10,563 nt of DNA from positions 1 to 10,563 of the forward strand of contig CAMLER010000113.1 in the NCBI GenBank assembly GCA_946478915.1. Direction: 5' to 3'. The translations under genes and the position numbers were made by a program. The notes beneath the pieces are model-generated. The model was not told where the DNA came from and did no database searches. It was given only the letters and a program-made list of their open reading frames with translations. The stretch is from an uncultured Chryseolinea sp. GTDB lineage: Bacteria; Bacteroidota; Bacteroidia; Cytophagales; Cyclobacteriaceae. This document shows positions 1 to 6,445 of this stretch, one piece after another (position 1 is the first letter of the stretch; each line of letters opens with the position of its first letter).

Positions 1-62
1 CTACTTCTAAGTCGCAATTGAACAGAGCGCGGACCAAATTGAAGGAGATATTGAGTAATTAA
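1..62 (+). CDS. 3' end of a sigma-70 family (probably ECF) sigma factor, partial
   Basis: Only the last 19 codons are in the window, read from base 3 to a TAA at 60-62. They encode TSKSQLNRARTKLKEILSN. The 'TSKSQLxRAR..LK..L' pattern is what normally closes region 4.2 of sigma-70 factors: the recognition helix of the -35-binding helix-turn-helix followed by a short amphipathic tail. The next gene, 30 bases downstream on the same strand, encodes a small membrane protein of the kind that accompanies such sigma factors in Bacteroidota, which supports the call. The stretch is too short to tell which sigma subgroup it belongs to. Confidence 0.7.
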   Translation, partial: TSKSQLNRARTKLKEILSN

Positions 63-92
63 TGATGTGACTTTACCTAAACGAGATAGTGT

Positions 93-590
93 ATGAAAGA
101 TCAGTTAGAAGATTTCGTTCGTCGAAATCGAAATGATTTTGACGACAAAGAACCGAGCAAGAATGTTTGGCGAAATATTGAAGCCTCAATGAATTTCCGC
201 TCTCACACGCTATGGAACTCGTTGGTGTTGTGGAGAGCCGCTGCTATTGTCTTTATGGTGCTTTCTGTTTACCTGCTCTTGCCTAAAAGCATCTTCGTAT
301 CGCGGACCGCTCAGGTAGCCGCGAATGAATTCAGGGATGTTGAAGCGTATTATTTTCAACAGATTTCTGAAAAGGTTGAATTGATCGACGGTTTCAAGAA
401 AAATGAAGGACTTAATGGCTATACGCAGGATTTCAAGCAGCTGGAGGCAATGTATATGATCCTAAAGGAGGAGATGAGAACACGACCGAGTCAAAAGGTT
501 AAAGATGCGCTGGTGCTGAATTTGTTGGTGAGAATAAATTTGTTGAACCAACAGTTGCAGAAGTTGGAGCAACCGCTTCCCGAAAGTTAA
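93..590 (+). CDS. Single-pass membrane protein, putative anti-sigma factor partner
   Basis: A 165-residue protein. The N-terminal cytoplasmic part (about 1-45) is charged, with the pattern 'LEDFVRRNRNDFDDKEPSKNVWRNIE'-like in small pieces: acidic F-D-D then P-S-x-x-V-W-x-x-I-E. This is familiar from small Cytophagales proteins encoded directly after sigma-70 genes. One transmembrane helix follows at about 47-64 (AAAIVFMVLSVYLLL). The C-terminal part (about 75-160) is polar and predicted helical, with YYFQQISEKVELID and a Leu/Gln-rich end (INLLNQQLQKLEQ) that could form a coiled coil. It starts 30 bases after the sigma-factor stop, so co-transcription is likely. By analogy with sigma/anti-sigma pairs the N-terminus would hold the sigma factor at the membrane. 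That role is inferred from context: no zinc-binding (ZAS) HxxxCxxC motif and no FecR domain is visible. Confidence 0.72.
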   Translation: MKDQLEDFVRRNRNDFDDKEPSKNVWRNIEASMNFRSHTLWNSLVLWRAAAIVFMVLSVYLLLPKSIFVSRTAQVAANEFRDVEAYYFQQISEKVELIDGFKKNEGLNGYTQDFKQLEAMYMILKEEMRTRPSQKVKDALVLNLLVRINLLNQQLQKLEQPLPES

Positions 591-636
591 ACGAAGAGCG
601 AAGGTAGATAGGGTGTTGATCTTAACTTTCGGGAAG
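576..636. repeat. Perfect 15-bp inverted repeat overlapping the anti-sigma gene stop
   Basis: CTTCCCGAAAGTTAA at 576-590, which includes the TAA stop, is exactly reverse-complemented at 622-636 (TTAACTTTCGGGAAG). The spacer is 31 bases. In mRNA it would make a 15-bp stem ending at the stop codon. No T-run follows it, so it is not itself an intrinsic terminator; the terminator at 648-676 lies just downstream. It may protect the 3' end or affect translation termination, but nothing in the sequence decides this. Confidence 0.6.
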
Positions 637-647
637 ATGCTAAAAGC

Positions 648-676
648 AAAAAAGCTCTGCGTCCCAGAGCTTTTTT
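648..676. terminator. Bidirectional intrinsic terminator
   Basis: AAAAAAGCTCTG (648-659), a 5-base loop, then CAGAGCTTTTTT (665-676). The G/C-containing 6-bp core is flanked by A6 on the left and T6 on the right, so the hairpin has a U-tract on both strands. It can end the sigma/anti-sigma transcript on the plus strand and the msrA transcript on the minus strand, about 95 bases after the msrA stop. Confidence 0.85.
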
Positions 677-771
677 GTTACCTAAACCTAAACCTATGAG
701 AAGATTTACTCTACTCACTTACTACTAACGGGAGGCCAAGGCACAGGTTACATTTGTTTCTTAACTTTTTG

Positions 772-1413
772 TTAATTTTTTAATTTTTCTTTAAAGACCT
801 TTTTGAACTTTTCCACCTTAGGCTTAATGACAAAAGCGCAGTATGGAGCATCGCCGTTGAGGTTGTAATAATTTTGATGATAATCTTCTGCTTTGTAAAA
901 TACTGAAGCAGGGGTGATCTCCGTTACAATAGGTTGGTCAAAGACCTCAGCAGCGGTTAGCTGCGTTTTATAGCTTTCAGCCAGTCGTTTTTGCTCATCG
1001 TTGTGATAAAAAACGACGGACCGATATTGCGTTCCAACATCGTTTCCCTGTCTGTTCAAGGTTGTGGGATCGTGTGTTTTCCAAAATATTTCCAATAGCT
1101 CATCGTAGGTTACCTCATCCGGATTGTAGGTGATTTGCAACACTTCCGCATGGCCTGTTAATCCACTGCAAACCTCTTTATAGGTAGGCTTTTTCACATG
1201 CCCTCCCATGTACCCAGACTCTACCTTTTCAACGCCGTCTACGTTTTGAAATATAGCTTCCGTGCACCAAAAGCAACCGGATCCAAAAGTGGCAATTTCT
1301 AATTTAGGGTCATTCATTGAATTTGTTGTTTGTCGTAGTTCGTTAGTCTTCTTGAGGCTGGAATTCTCGTCGAAACCTTGGAGAATCAGAAATGCAATTA
1401 TTAATAGCTTCAC
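772..1413 (-). CDS. msrA: Peptide-methionine (S)-S-oxide reductase MsrA
   Basis: Reduces the S-epimer of methionine sulfoxide in proteins (and free Met-SO) back to methionine, with thioredoxin as usual reductant. Of 213 residues, the catalytic core runs from about 38. The active-site motif is G46-C47-F48-W49-C50-T51-E52, with C47 the nucleophile. Other family blocks follow: GYMGG near 67-71, CSGLTGHAEV near 82-91, the long HDPT..NRQGNDVGTQYRS block at 114-132, and AEDYHQNYY at 175-183. C192 near the C-terminus is a likely resolving cysteine. No MsrB domain is fused. The N-terminus (MKLLIIAFLILQGF) is hydrophobic and may be a short signal or anchor. If so the enzyme is exported; starting at Met33 (codon 1315-1317) would give a cytosolic enzyme of ordinary length. 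The gene is monocistronic, divergent from the leader/aminotransferase unit, and ends at the shared terminator at 648-676. Confidence 0.95.
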   Translation of the reverse strand: MKLLIIAFLILQGFDENSSLKKTNELRQTTNSMNDPKLEIATFGSGCFWCTEAIFQNVDGVEKVESGYMGGHVKKPTYKEVCSGLTGHAEVLQITYNPDEVTYDELLEIFWKTHDPTTLNRQGNDVGTQYRSVVFYHNDEQKRLAESYKTQLTAAEVFDQPIVTEITPASVFYKAEDYHQNYYNLNGDAPYCAFVIKPKVEKFKKVFKEKLKN

Positions 1414-1533
1414 GTTGCCTTCGTTTGTTAATAAACCAATTTACGGATTATTTGGTTTCTTTGGTTTTTGAAAAGCGCTTGAGTTTGTCTTTACCTCATA
1501 AGGCATTTTTCGGAGATCTTGCTCTTAATAAAC

Positions 1534-1563
1534 TTGCATCTTTAAAATTTAACTTTACCTTTG
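1534..1563 (+). promoter_or_regulatory. Bacteroidota-type promoter of the attenuator/aminotransferase unit
   Basis: TACCTTTG at 1556-1563 matches the Bacteroidota -7 consensus TAnnTTTG exactly. A TTG at 1534-1536 lies 19 bases upstream, the spacing expected for the -33 element. Transcription would start about 4-7 bases after the box, at roughly 1567-1570, on or next to the ATG of the first leader ORF (1568). That would make the transcript leaderless or nearly so. The start site is inferred from the consensus. Confidence 0.55.
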
Positions 1564-1567
1564 GGTC

Positions 1568-1621
1568 ATGAACGCAGCAGTCCTTCATATCGCAGCAAAC
1601 GTGGTGGAGAATCACCGGTGA
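1568..1621 (+). CDS. Putative leader peptide 1 (17 aa; Ala/Val/Leu/Ile-rich)
   Basis: A short ORF from ATG 1568 to TGA 1619-1621, encoding MNAAVLHIAANVVENHR. Five of 17 residues are branched-chain (V5, L6, I8, V12, V13), and four are Ala. An intrinsic terminator follows 24 bases after the stop, which is the arrangement of amino-acid attenuators. Segments can pair in mutually exclusive ways. CCTTCA (1582-1587) pairs with TGAAGG (1619-1624). AAGGCC (1621-1626) pairs with GGCCTT (1652-1657), which disrupts the terminator stem. A ribosome at the stop codon would cover 1621-1626 and allow termination. One stalled at the upstream codons would free it for antitermination. There is no Shine-Dalgarno, and the promoter places the transcript start at or near the ATG. 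Translation is inferred. Confidence 0.6.
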   Translation: MNAAVLHIAANVVENHR

Positions 1622-1645
1622 AGGCCTATTGTGAAAAAAAATTGC

Positions 1646-1674
1646 AACCCTGGCCTTAAACGCCGGGGTTTTTT
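1646..1674 (+). terminator. Attenuator terminator 1
   Basis: AACCCTGGC (1646-1654) pairs with GCCGGGGTT (1662-1670), a 9-bp stem with one T-G wobble and a 7-base loop, followed by T's through 1674. It lies between leader ORF 1 and leader ORF 2, 174 bases before the aminotransferase start. Its 5' arm (GGCC at 1652-1655) can alternatively pair with 1621-1626, so it is likely conditional. Confidence 0.8.
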
Positions 1675-1686
1675 ATTTAAAGTATA

Positions 1687-1764
1687 ATGAATATTAATAG
1701 TCGTTTTGTTCTTGTGATTGTAGCGGTTGTCGCAGTGGCAGTTAAACCTTCCATGACCGGATAA
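1687..1764 (+). CDS. Putative branched-chain (Val-rich) leader peptide 2 (25 aa)
   Basis: A short ORF from ATG 1687 to TAA 1762-1764. Residues 8-19 read VLVIVAVVAVAV: seven Val, one Leu, one Ile and three Ala in 12 positions, using mixed Val codons (GTT, GTG, GTA, GTC). After a Lys-Pro it ends in SMTG. The composition strongly resembles the ilv-type leader peptides of Gammaproteobacteria. TGACCGG at 1754-1760, in the last codons, is perfectly complementary to CCGGTCA at 1800-1806, which is the 5' arm and loop of terminator 2. That is a 7-bp antiterminator that a ribosome at the stop codon would mask. A weaker pairing of 1753-1759 with 1724-1730 (two G-U pairs) could act as the 1:2 hairpin. 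It starts 12 bases after terminator 1. Alternative: a hydrophobic micropeptide, which is less likely given the pairings. Confidence 0.75.
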   Translation: MNINSRFVLVIVAVVAVAVKPSMTG

Positions 1765-1796
1765 CTAGTGTTCAATCTAACGAGAATAGAAATCAC

Positions 1797-1822
1797 AGCC
1801 CGGTCAACGCCGGGCTTTTTTT
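1797..1822 (+). terminator. Attenuator terminator 2
   Basis: AGCCCGG (1797-1803) pairs with CCGGGCT (1810-1816), plus a T-G wobble that leaves a CAAC tetraloop, followed directly by T7 (1816-1822). The aminotransferase ATG is 25 bases further on, so this hairpin would block its expression unless the antiterminator (1754-1760 with 1800-1806) forms. It is a strong terminator by eye. Confidence 0.87.
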
Positions 1823-1847
1823 ATGTCACTAATCTCCCAATAGTAAT

Positions 1848-3047
1848 ATGTCCACAATCCAATTGCCTCCATTTTCAAAGATGATGAAAAGTATTCCTGA
1901 GTCTTTTATCCGAGAGATTCTAAAAGTCTCCTCCCAACCGGACACTATTTCGTTTGCTGGCGGACTTCCTAATCCTGCATTTTTTCCAGCAGAAAAACTG
2001 GCGATCGCTGCCGAAAAGGTGTTGCGAAAAGATGGCGCATCTGCTTTGCAATATTGGGTCACCGAAGGTTACCTGCCGCTCCGTAGTTTCATCGCGGATT
2101 GGCACTCACGTCGCACAGGAACTCGCGTGGAAACCGAAGAAGTCCTTGTGCTTAATGGTTCACAACAGGGTCTTGATCTAGCCGGTAGGTTGTTCTTAAA
2201 TATCGGAGGTCGCGTCCTGCTCGAAGGTCCTTCTTATCTGGGTGCAATTCAGGCATTTTCGGCTTACCAGCCGGATTTTCATCATATCAAAATTCAAAAT
2301 GGTGGTCCTGACCCAAGCCTATTTGAATCTATGATGAAAAAGTTGAAGCCGGTGCTGTTTTATTGCGTGCCGGATTTCCAAAATCCAACAGGGAACACAT
2401 ACGATTTTTATCATCGCGAACGGCTTGCTTCTGTCGGCAATTCAGCCGAAACATTCTGGATCGAAGACAACCCATATAAGGAAATTTCCTTTGAAGGGAA
2501 ACGAGAGCAGGATTTTCATACCCTGATTCCGGGCAAGACAATTTACCTTGGGTCATTTTCAAAGATTGTATCACCTGGAATGCGCTTAGGGTGGGCGATA
2601 GGTCCTCGCGAAGTAATTAAAAAAATGGCTGTCGCCAAACAAGCAACGGACCTGCACTCCAACTCACTGGCGCAGCGAATCATATTTCAATTTCTCCTGG
2701 ATAACTCCCTGGAAGATCATTTACATTCTATCAGAGCATTTTATAAGTCTCAGGCGGATCACATGGTAGCTGCCATGCATCAATATTTTCCGCCAGAGGT
2801 GAGCTGGATCACGCCAAAGGGAGGCATGTTTATCTGGGTAACGCTTCCAAAAGAAATGAAAGCATCGGATTTATTGGAAAAAGCGATTTCAAGAAACGTT
2901 CTTTTTGTTCCCGGTGAGAACTTCTATGTTGGGGGCAACCAGGGCAATAATTGCCTCCGGATGAATTTTTCAAATCCAACAAAGGAAGAGATAACCACCG
3001 GAATTAAGATAATCGGAGATTTAATTTTTCAAATGATGGAAAAATAG
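1848..3047 (+). CDS. PLP-dependent class I/II aminotransferase, LysN/2-aminoadipate aminotransferase-like
   Basis: A 399-residue cytosolic fold-type I aminotransferase that transfers an amino group between an amino acid and a 2-oxo acid. It resembles the Thermus LysN/MocR-domain branch throughout. Landmarks are SFAGGLPNPAFFP (35-47), ALQYWVTEGYLPLR (66-79), LNGSQQGLDL (102-111), LLEGPSYLGAIQAF (124-137), FQNPTG with N179, EDNPY with D207 (pyridine-nitrogen contact), YLGSFSK with Schiff-base Lys K239, RLGW (246-249), PKGGMFIW (323-330) and R371 in CLRMNF, the substrate-carboxylate arginine. Length is normal and there is no N-terminal GntR domain, so it is not a MocR regulator. The ATG at 1848 gives the family's usual N-terminus; no Shine-Dalgarno is seen. 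LysN-like enzymes also act on Leu, Val, Ile and aromatic amino acids. The Val-rich attenuators directly upstream suggest branched-chain transamination here. Lysine-pathway or broad-specificity use is not excluded. Its stop lies 12 bases from the convergent dioxygenase stop. Confidence 0.9.
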   Translation: MSTIQLPPFSKMMKSIPESFIREILKVSSQPDTISFAGGLPNPAFFPAEKLAIAAEKVLRKDGASALQYWVTEGYLPLRSFIADWHSRRTGTRVETEEVLVLNGSQQGLDLAGRLFLNIGGRVLLEGPSYLGAIQAFSAYQPDFHHIKIQNGGPDPSLFESMMKKLKPVLFYCVPDFQNPTGNTYDFYHRERLASVGNSAETFWIEDNPYKEISFEGKREQDFHTLIPGKTIYLGSFSKIVSPGMRLGWAIGPREVIKKMAVAKQATDLHSNSLAQRIIFQFLLDNSLEDHLHSIRAFYKSQADHMVAAMHQYFPPEVSWITPKGGMFIWVTLPKEMKASDLLEKAISRNVLFVPGENFYVGGNQGNNCLRMNFSNPTKEEITTGIKIIGDLIFQMMEK

Positions 3048-3059
3048 CTTCAGATCATT

Positions 3060-3827
3060 TCATAGCCCAAGACCTGATCGAATAGCCAATTCAACCGGGG
3101 AATAATCTCCATGATCCCGAACTAATTGAATAGCGTCGTCGGAACGAGGCTGAAGAGGTGGTTGTGCCAGAAAACGTGGACTATTTCCACGGTGAGGCTG
3201 AGCGCCATGAATCAGGAACGGGTGACACAGATAGACGGTACCCGCGGCGCCTGTTGCATATACTAATTTCCGCTCGAGAGTTGTGGTCAGTTTTTGGGCC
3301 AGTTCAATAAAGGATAGGCCGACGTCTCCGGCTGGTTTCAGAATAGCGGGGATATCCAGGTGCGATCCCTCTAATATGCGGGTAGGGGCATCGTTAATGT
3401 CGATATCCGAAAAAAGAAACAACATTAACAGGAGACGTCCGCTCGACTTATAGTTTAGTCGCATCGATCCATCGGCTCCATAAAAGCTCGCGTCCGCATG
3501 CCATCCCGAGTCGCCTGGGTCTTCATCACTGGGAAAGCGAACTGGAAAGGTGCCAAGACTTCCTCTCGGAAACCATCTGCCTTTTCCCGCAAGCTGGTCA
3601 AAGGCGGAATGGAGAACGGATGTATTTGCAGCCAACCTAAAAGGTTCCTGAGCATAATCTCCCAGTCGAATAACCGGACGCGTCCAGGTCAAAGGATTAT
3701 TTGGATCGCAGCCAGTATCCTTCCAAAGGATGTCTCGCGCTGCAGCCGCGATGTCCTGTGAAAAGGCGTTTTCTATTTTTATGAAGCCGTCTTCAACGAA
3801 TTGTTCTATTTGTGATTCGCTCAGCAT
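3060..3827 (-). CDS. Phytanoyl-CoA dioxygenase (PhyH) family, Fe(II)/2-oxoglutarate-dependent oxygenase
   Basis: A 255-residue cytosolic protein with the double-stranded beta-helix pattern of PhyH-type oxygenases. These use Fe(II), O2 and 2-oxoglutarate, usually to hydroxylate a small molecule. The N-terminus (LSESQIEQFVEDGFIKIENAFS) is the family's opening helix and strand. The iron facial triad appears as H110-x-D112 (GWHADASF) with the distal histidine H207 (CHPFLIHGAQ). R218 in HRGNSPRFL is the likely 2-oxoglutarate-carboxylate arginine. TRILEGSH (149-156) is another common block. All key residues are present, so it is probably active, but the substrate cannot be read from the sequence. 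It is monocistronic, converges on the aminotransferase with 12 bases between the stops, and has no visible terminator in that gap. There is no clear functional link to its neighbours. No convincing promoter box was found in the 172 bases upstream. Confidence 0.85.
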   Translation of the reverse strand: MLSESQIEQFVEDGFIKIENAFSQDIAAAARDILWKDTGCDPNNPLTWTRPVIRLGDYAQEPFRLAANTSVLHSAFDQLAGKGRWFPRGSLGTFPVRFPSDEDPGDSGWHADASFYGADGSMRLNYKSSGRLLLMLFLFSDIDINDAPTRILEGSHLDIPAILKPAGDVGLSFIELAQKLTTTLERKLVYATGAAGTVYLCHPFLIHGAQPHRGNSPRFLAQPPLQPRSDDAIQLVRDHGDYSPVELAIRSGLGL

Positions 3828-3999
3828 TTCAATGGAAAATTAATTAAACAATTCTATTTGTCTTTGGTCGCATACGAACAAGGTCCGTCCATTTTTGCTC
3901 GAACGAAACATCCTATTCGCATCATATGAATGTGATTGCCGCATTTTCACCATGGCATTGTAATTGGAATGATGGCATACACCAGCAGAATATCTCAGT

Positions 4000-6372
4000 A
4001 TGTTTAAAAACTATATCAAAACTGCCCACAGAAATCTTTTTCGCAACAAGTACTTCTCTATCATAAATATTGCTGGTCTCGCGATCGGCATGGCTGCATG
4101 CATAATCATTGCTCAATATGTAGTCTACGAAATGAGCTACGATCGGTTTCATAAGAATTACGAACAAATTTATCGACTTATAAATGTCAGGCATTATCCT
4201 ACACACACAGATGAAAGTGCCGGGTCGGTTGTTGCATTAGGGCCTGCTATGAAAGAGATCTTTCCAGAGGTTAAAGATTTTGTGCGGTGTTACAAGAGTG
4301 AGCGGGTATATTCTTATAACAATAGAGCTGTTCGGTTTTCAAATGTTTTTGGTGTCGACTCCACTTTTCTTCAGGTATTTTCTTTTCCGATTTGGAGCGG
4401 CAATTCGAAGGGCCTACTGGTCAAACCATTTACCGTCGTTCTTACTGCGTCAGCTGCAAAAGCTCTTTTCGGAAATGAGGACGCCATAGGAAAAATTATT
4501 CTGCAGGGAGAAACACCCTACACGGTGGAAGGGATAGCTGCGGACGTGCCGGGTCATTCTCATCTGAAGTTTGATGTGCTATTCTCTTTCGCTACTGATC
4601 TGCTGGATCCAAATTATTGTTTTAATTGTAACAATCGAAACACTTACGTCCTACTCAATGAGAAAGCAAACCCGGAAGCGATTCAGTCCAAAATGTACCA
4701 GGTGATTCAAAAATTGCATCCGGAAAGTAATCTGAAGCGCGAATACAAAATGCAGTCGTTATCAAGCATTCACCTTGAATCAAATTTGCGTCAGGAACAC
4801 GAACAGAATGGCAGTATCAAAAGTGTTATGGCACTATCAATCGTAGCTGTTTTAATCGTATGCATCGCATGGTTAAATTATATCAATCTCACCACCTCCA
4901 TGGCCATTAAACGATCTCCTGAAGTAGGCATTCGAAAAGTGAATGGATCGACTCGTAAAGACCTGATTACTCAATTTTTGACAGAGGCTATACTTATTAA
5001 TTTAATCGCATTTTCGATCGGATTGGTCATTGTCCAATCCACGTTCCCGATGTTTGCCTCCCTTACAGGAATTAACGCATCATTCACCTTGATAAGCGAG
5101 GTCAGATTTTGGATCGTATTGATCCTGGCCCTAATCATCGGAAGCCTTATCTACGGCTTTTATCCTGCGTTTGTGGCATCAGATTTTAAGCCAATTCAAG
5201 CACTTAAGGGAAGAGCGTCACTTCCTCGCGGCGTGTATTCAATCCGTTTTGGATTGGTCTTTCTACAATTCGGTATTTCAGTGATATTACTTGTCGGCAC
5301 ATTAACGGTCTACAAGCAAATTTCCTTTATGAAAGATGTTGATCTGGGATTCGCGATTGCAGAAACGGTTGTGGTGCCGATACCGAATGAAATGCGAGAT
5401 AAGGACAGTGACGGTTTTGAATCTGAACTCAAGCAGCATTCTGCGGTGCAGAAAATTACGTATACGTCATCAATTCCTGGAAAGGAGAGTGGAAACCCAG
5501 GAGGCGGTTATAGGATCGAAAACCATCCACTCGAAAAAAGCTTACAAGTTTATTATTACTACATTGATAAAACCTATTTCGATTTTTTCGGGATCGAGTT
5601 TCTTGCAGGCGCCGAAATGGTAAGCGATCAGTTGAACAACGACAGAAATACGGAACTTGTTATTAATGATGCGGCGCGAAAAGCTTTCGGATTTAACTCA
5701 CCTGAGCACGCTATTGGCAAAGTCATTTATCATGATAACGACATTGTGGGAAAGATCACGGGTGTAGTGAAAGACCATCACAATCAATCTCTCGATAAGC
5801 CAATTTCACCCAATATTTTTCAATTTACCAAAGGGAAAGGCTATTACCTGATAAAAGGGGACATGGCTTCTGTTGAAGGAAACCTGACGGTAGTCAAGCA
5901 GGCCTTTGAACGGCACTATCAAAACTACCCTTTTGAATATTTCTTTCTCGACGAACAATTTAATAAACAGTACAATGATCATATCAGGTTCGGAATGGTT
6001 TTTGGGATCTTTACATTGCTGACGATTTTTATCGCTGTTCTCGGACTTTCCGGATTGAGTATGTACGCGGTTCGATTGAGGGTCAGGGAACTTGCTCTGC
6101 GCAAGGTCCTGGGTGCATCAGTTTTCAATTTGTTATCGTTGCTTTCAAAAGAATACATAAAACTAACTCTTGCTGCATTTGCAGTAGCTGCTCCGTTGTC
6201 CTACGTTCTGATCCAAAAATGGCTCGAGAACTTTTACTACCGCATTGAAATCGAGTGGTGGATGTTTGCCATGCCCGGTGCTACTGTACTGGCTGTTGCA
6301 TTGTTGACAGTGAGTGCGCAGTCAATTAAGACTGCCCTGGCAAATCCGGTGAGGAGCTTGAGAAATGAGTGA
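4000..6372 (+). CDS. FtsX/MacB-type ABC transporter permease, long two-module form
   Basis: A 790-residue inner-membrane protein. The N-terminus, MFKNYIKTAHRNLFRNKYFS followed by IINIAGLAIGMAACIII, is the signature of the large MacB-like permease family expanded in Bacteroidota. Eight hydrophobic segments are visible: about 20-42, a cluster near 276-296, 325-350 and 367-393, one near 414-438, and a second cluster near 661-690, 710-741 and 751-778. Each half is thus one TM, an extracytoplasmic MacB_PCD-like domain (about 45-270 and 440-655), then a three-TM FtsX domain. Conserved cytoplasmic coupling segments appear as SPEVGIRKVNGSTRKDLITQF and RELALRKVLGAS (in pieces), and the end is NPVRSLRNE. 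Such proteins are thought to move or extrude envelope substrates, driven by a separate ATPase. No ATPase gene lies beside it here, so it must share one encoded elsewhere or act without. The substrate is unknown. Confidence 0.9.
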   Translation: MFKNYIKTAHRNLFRNKYFSIINIAGLAIGMAACIIIAQYVVYEMSYDRFHKNYEQIYRLINVRHYPTHTDESAGSVVALGPAMKEIFPEVKDFVRCYKSERVYSYNNRAVRFSNVFGVDSTFLQVFSFPIWSGNSKGLLVKPFTVVLTASAAKALFGNEDAIGKIILQGETPYTVEGIAADVPGHSHLKFDVLFSFATDLLDPNYCFNCNNRNTYVLLNEKANPEAIQSKMYQVIQKLHPESNLKREYKMQSLSSIHLESNLRQEHEQNGSIKSVMALSIVAVLIVCIAWLNYINLTTSMAIKRSPEVGIRKVNGSTRKDLITQFLTEAILINLIAFSIGLVIVQSTFPMFASLTGINASFTLISEVRFWIVLILALIIGSLIYGFYPAFVASDFKPIQALKGRASLPRGVYSIRFGLVFLQFGISVILLVGTLTVYKQISFMKDVDLGFAIAETVVVPIPNEMRDKDSDGFESELKQHSAVQKITYTSSIPGKESGNPGGGYRIENHPLEKSLQVYYYYIDKTYFDFFGIEFLAGAEMVSDQLNNDRNTELVINDAARKAFGFNSPEHAIGKVIYHDNDIVGKITGVVKDHHNQSLDKPISPNIFQFTKGKGYYLIKGDMASVEGNLTVVKQAFERHYQNYPFEYFFLDEQFNKQYNDHIRFGMVFGIFTLLTIFIAVLGLSGLSMYAVRLRVRELALRKVLGASVFNLLSLLSKEYIKLTLAAFAVAAPLSYVLIQKWLENFYYRIEIEWWMFAMPGATVLAVALLTVSAQSIKTALANPVRSLRNE

Positions 6373-6424
6373 AAGGTGCGCTCGTTAAGTATTCGATTCA
6401 GATGATGCCATTGGTGGATGGAAA

Positions 6425-6445
6425 AGGTATATGGTATACGGTATA
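6425..6445. repeat. Three tandem copies of heptamer NGGTATA
   Basis: AGGTATA, TGGTATA and CGGTATA follow one another at 6425-6431, 6432-6438 and 6439-6445. It is a short low-complexity repeat in the noncoding gap. A looser one (AGGAATA-GGGAATA) is seen near 10494-10507. Confidence 0.6.

Noticed and set aside
1436..1443. TAAATTGG on the minus strand as an msrA -7 box
   Set aside because: One mismatch to TAnnTTTG and no TTG at the right distance upstream; the position is plausible (about 22 bases before the msrA start) but too weak to list.
1823..1843. Mini-ORF MSLISQ between terminator 2 and the aminotransferase start
   Set aside because: Six codons, out of frame with the gene and without composition bias; most likely chance.
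3922..4206. 94-residue open frame on the minus strand overlapping the permease start
   Set aside because: It overlaps the conserved N-terminus of the permease by about 200 bases and has no protein-like features.
5336..5623. 95-residue open frame on the plus strand inside the permease
   Set aside because: Out-of-frame overlap with a strongly conserved membrane protein; basic, disordered composition.
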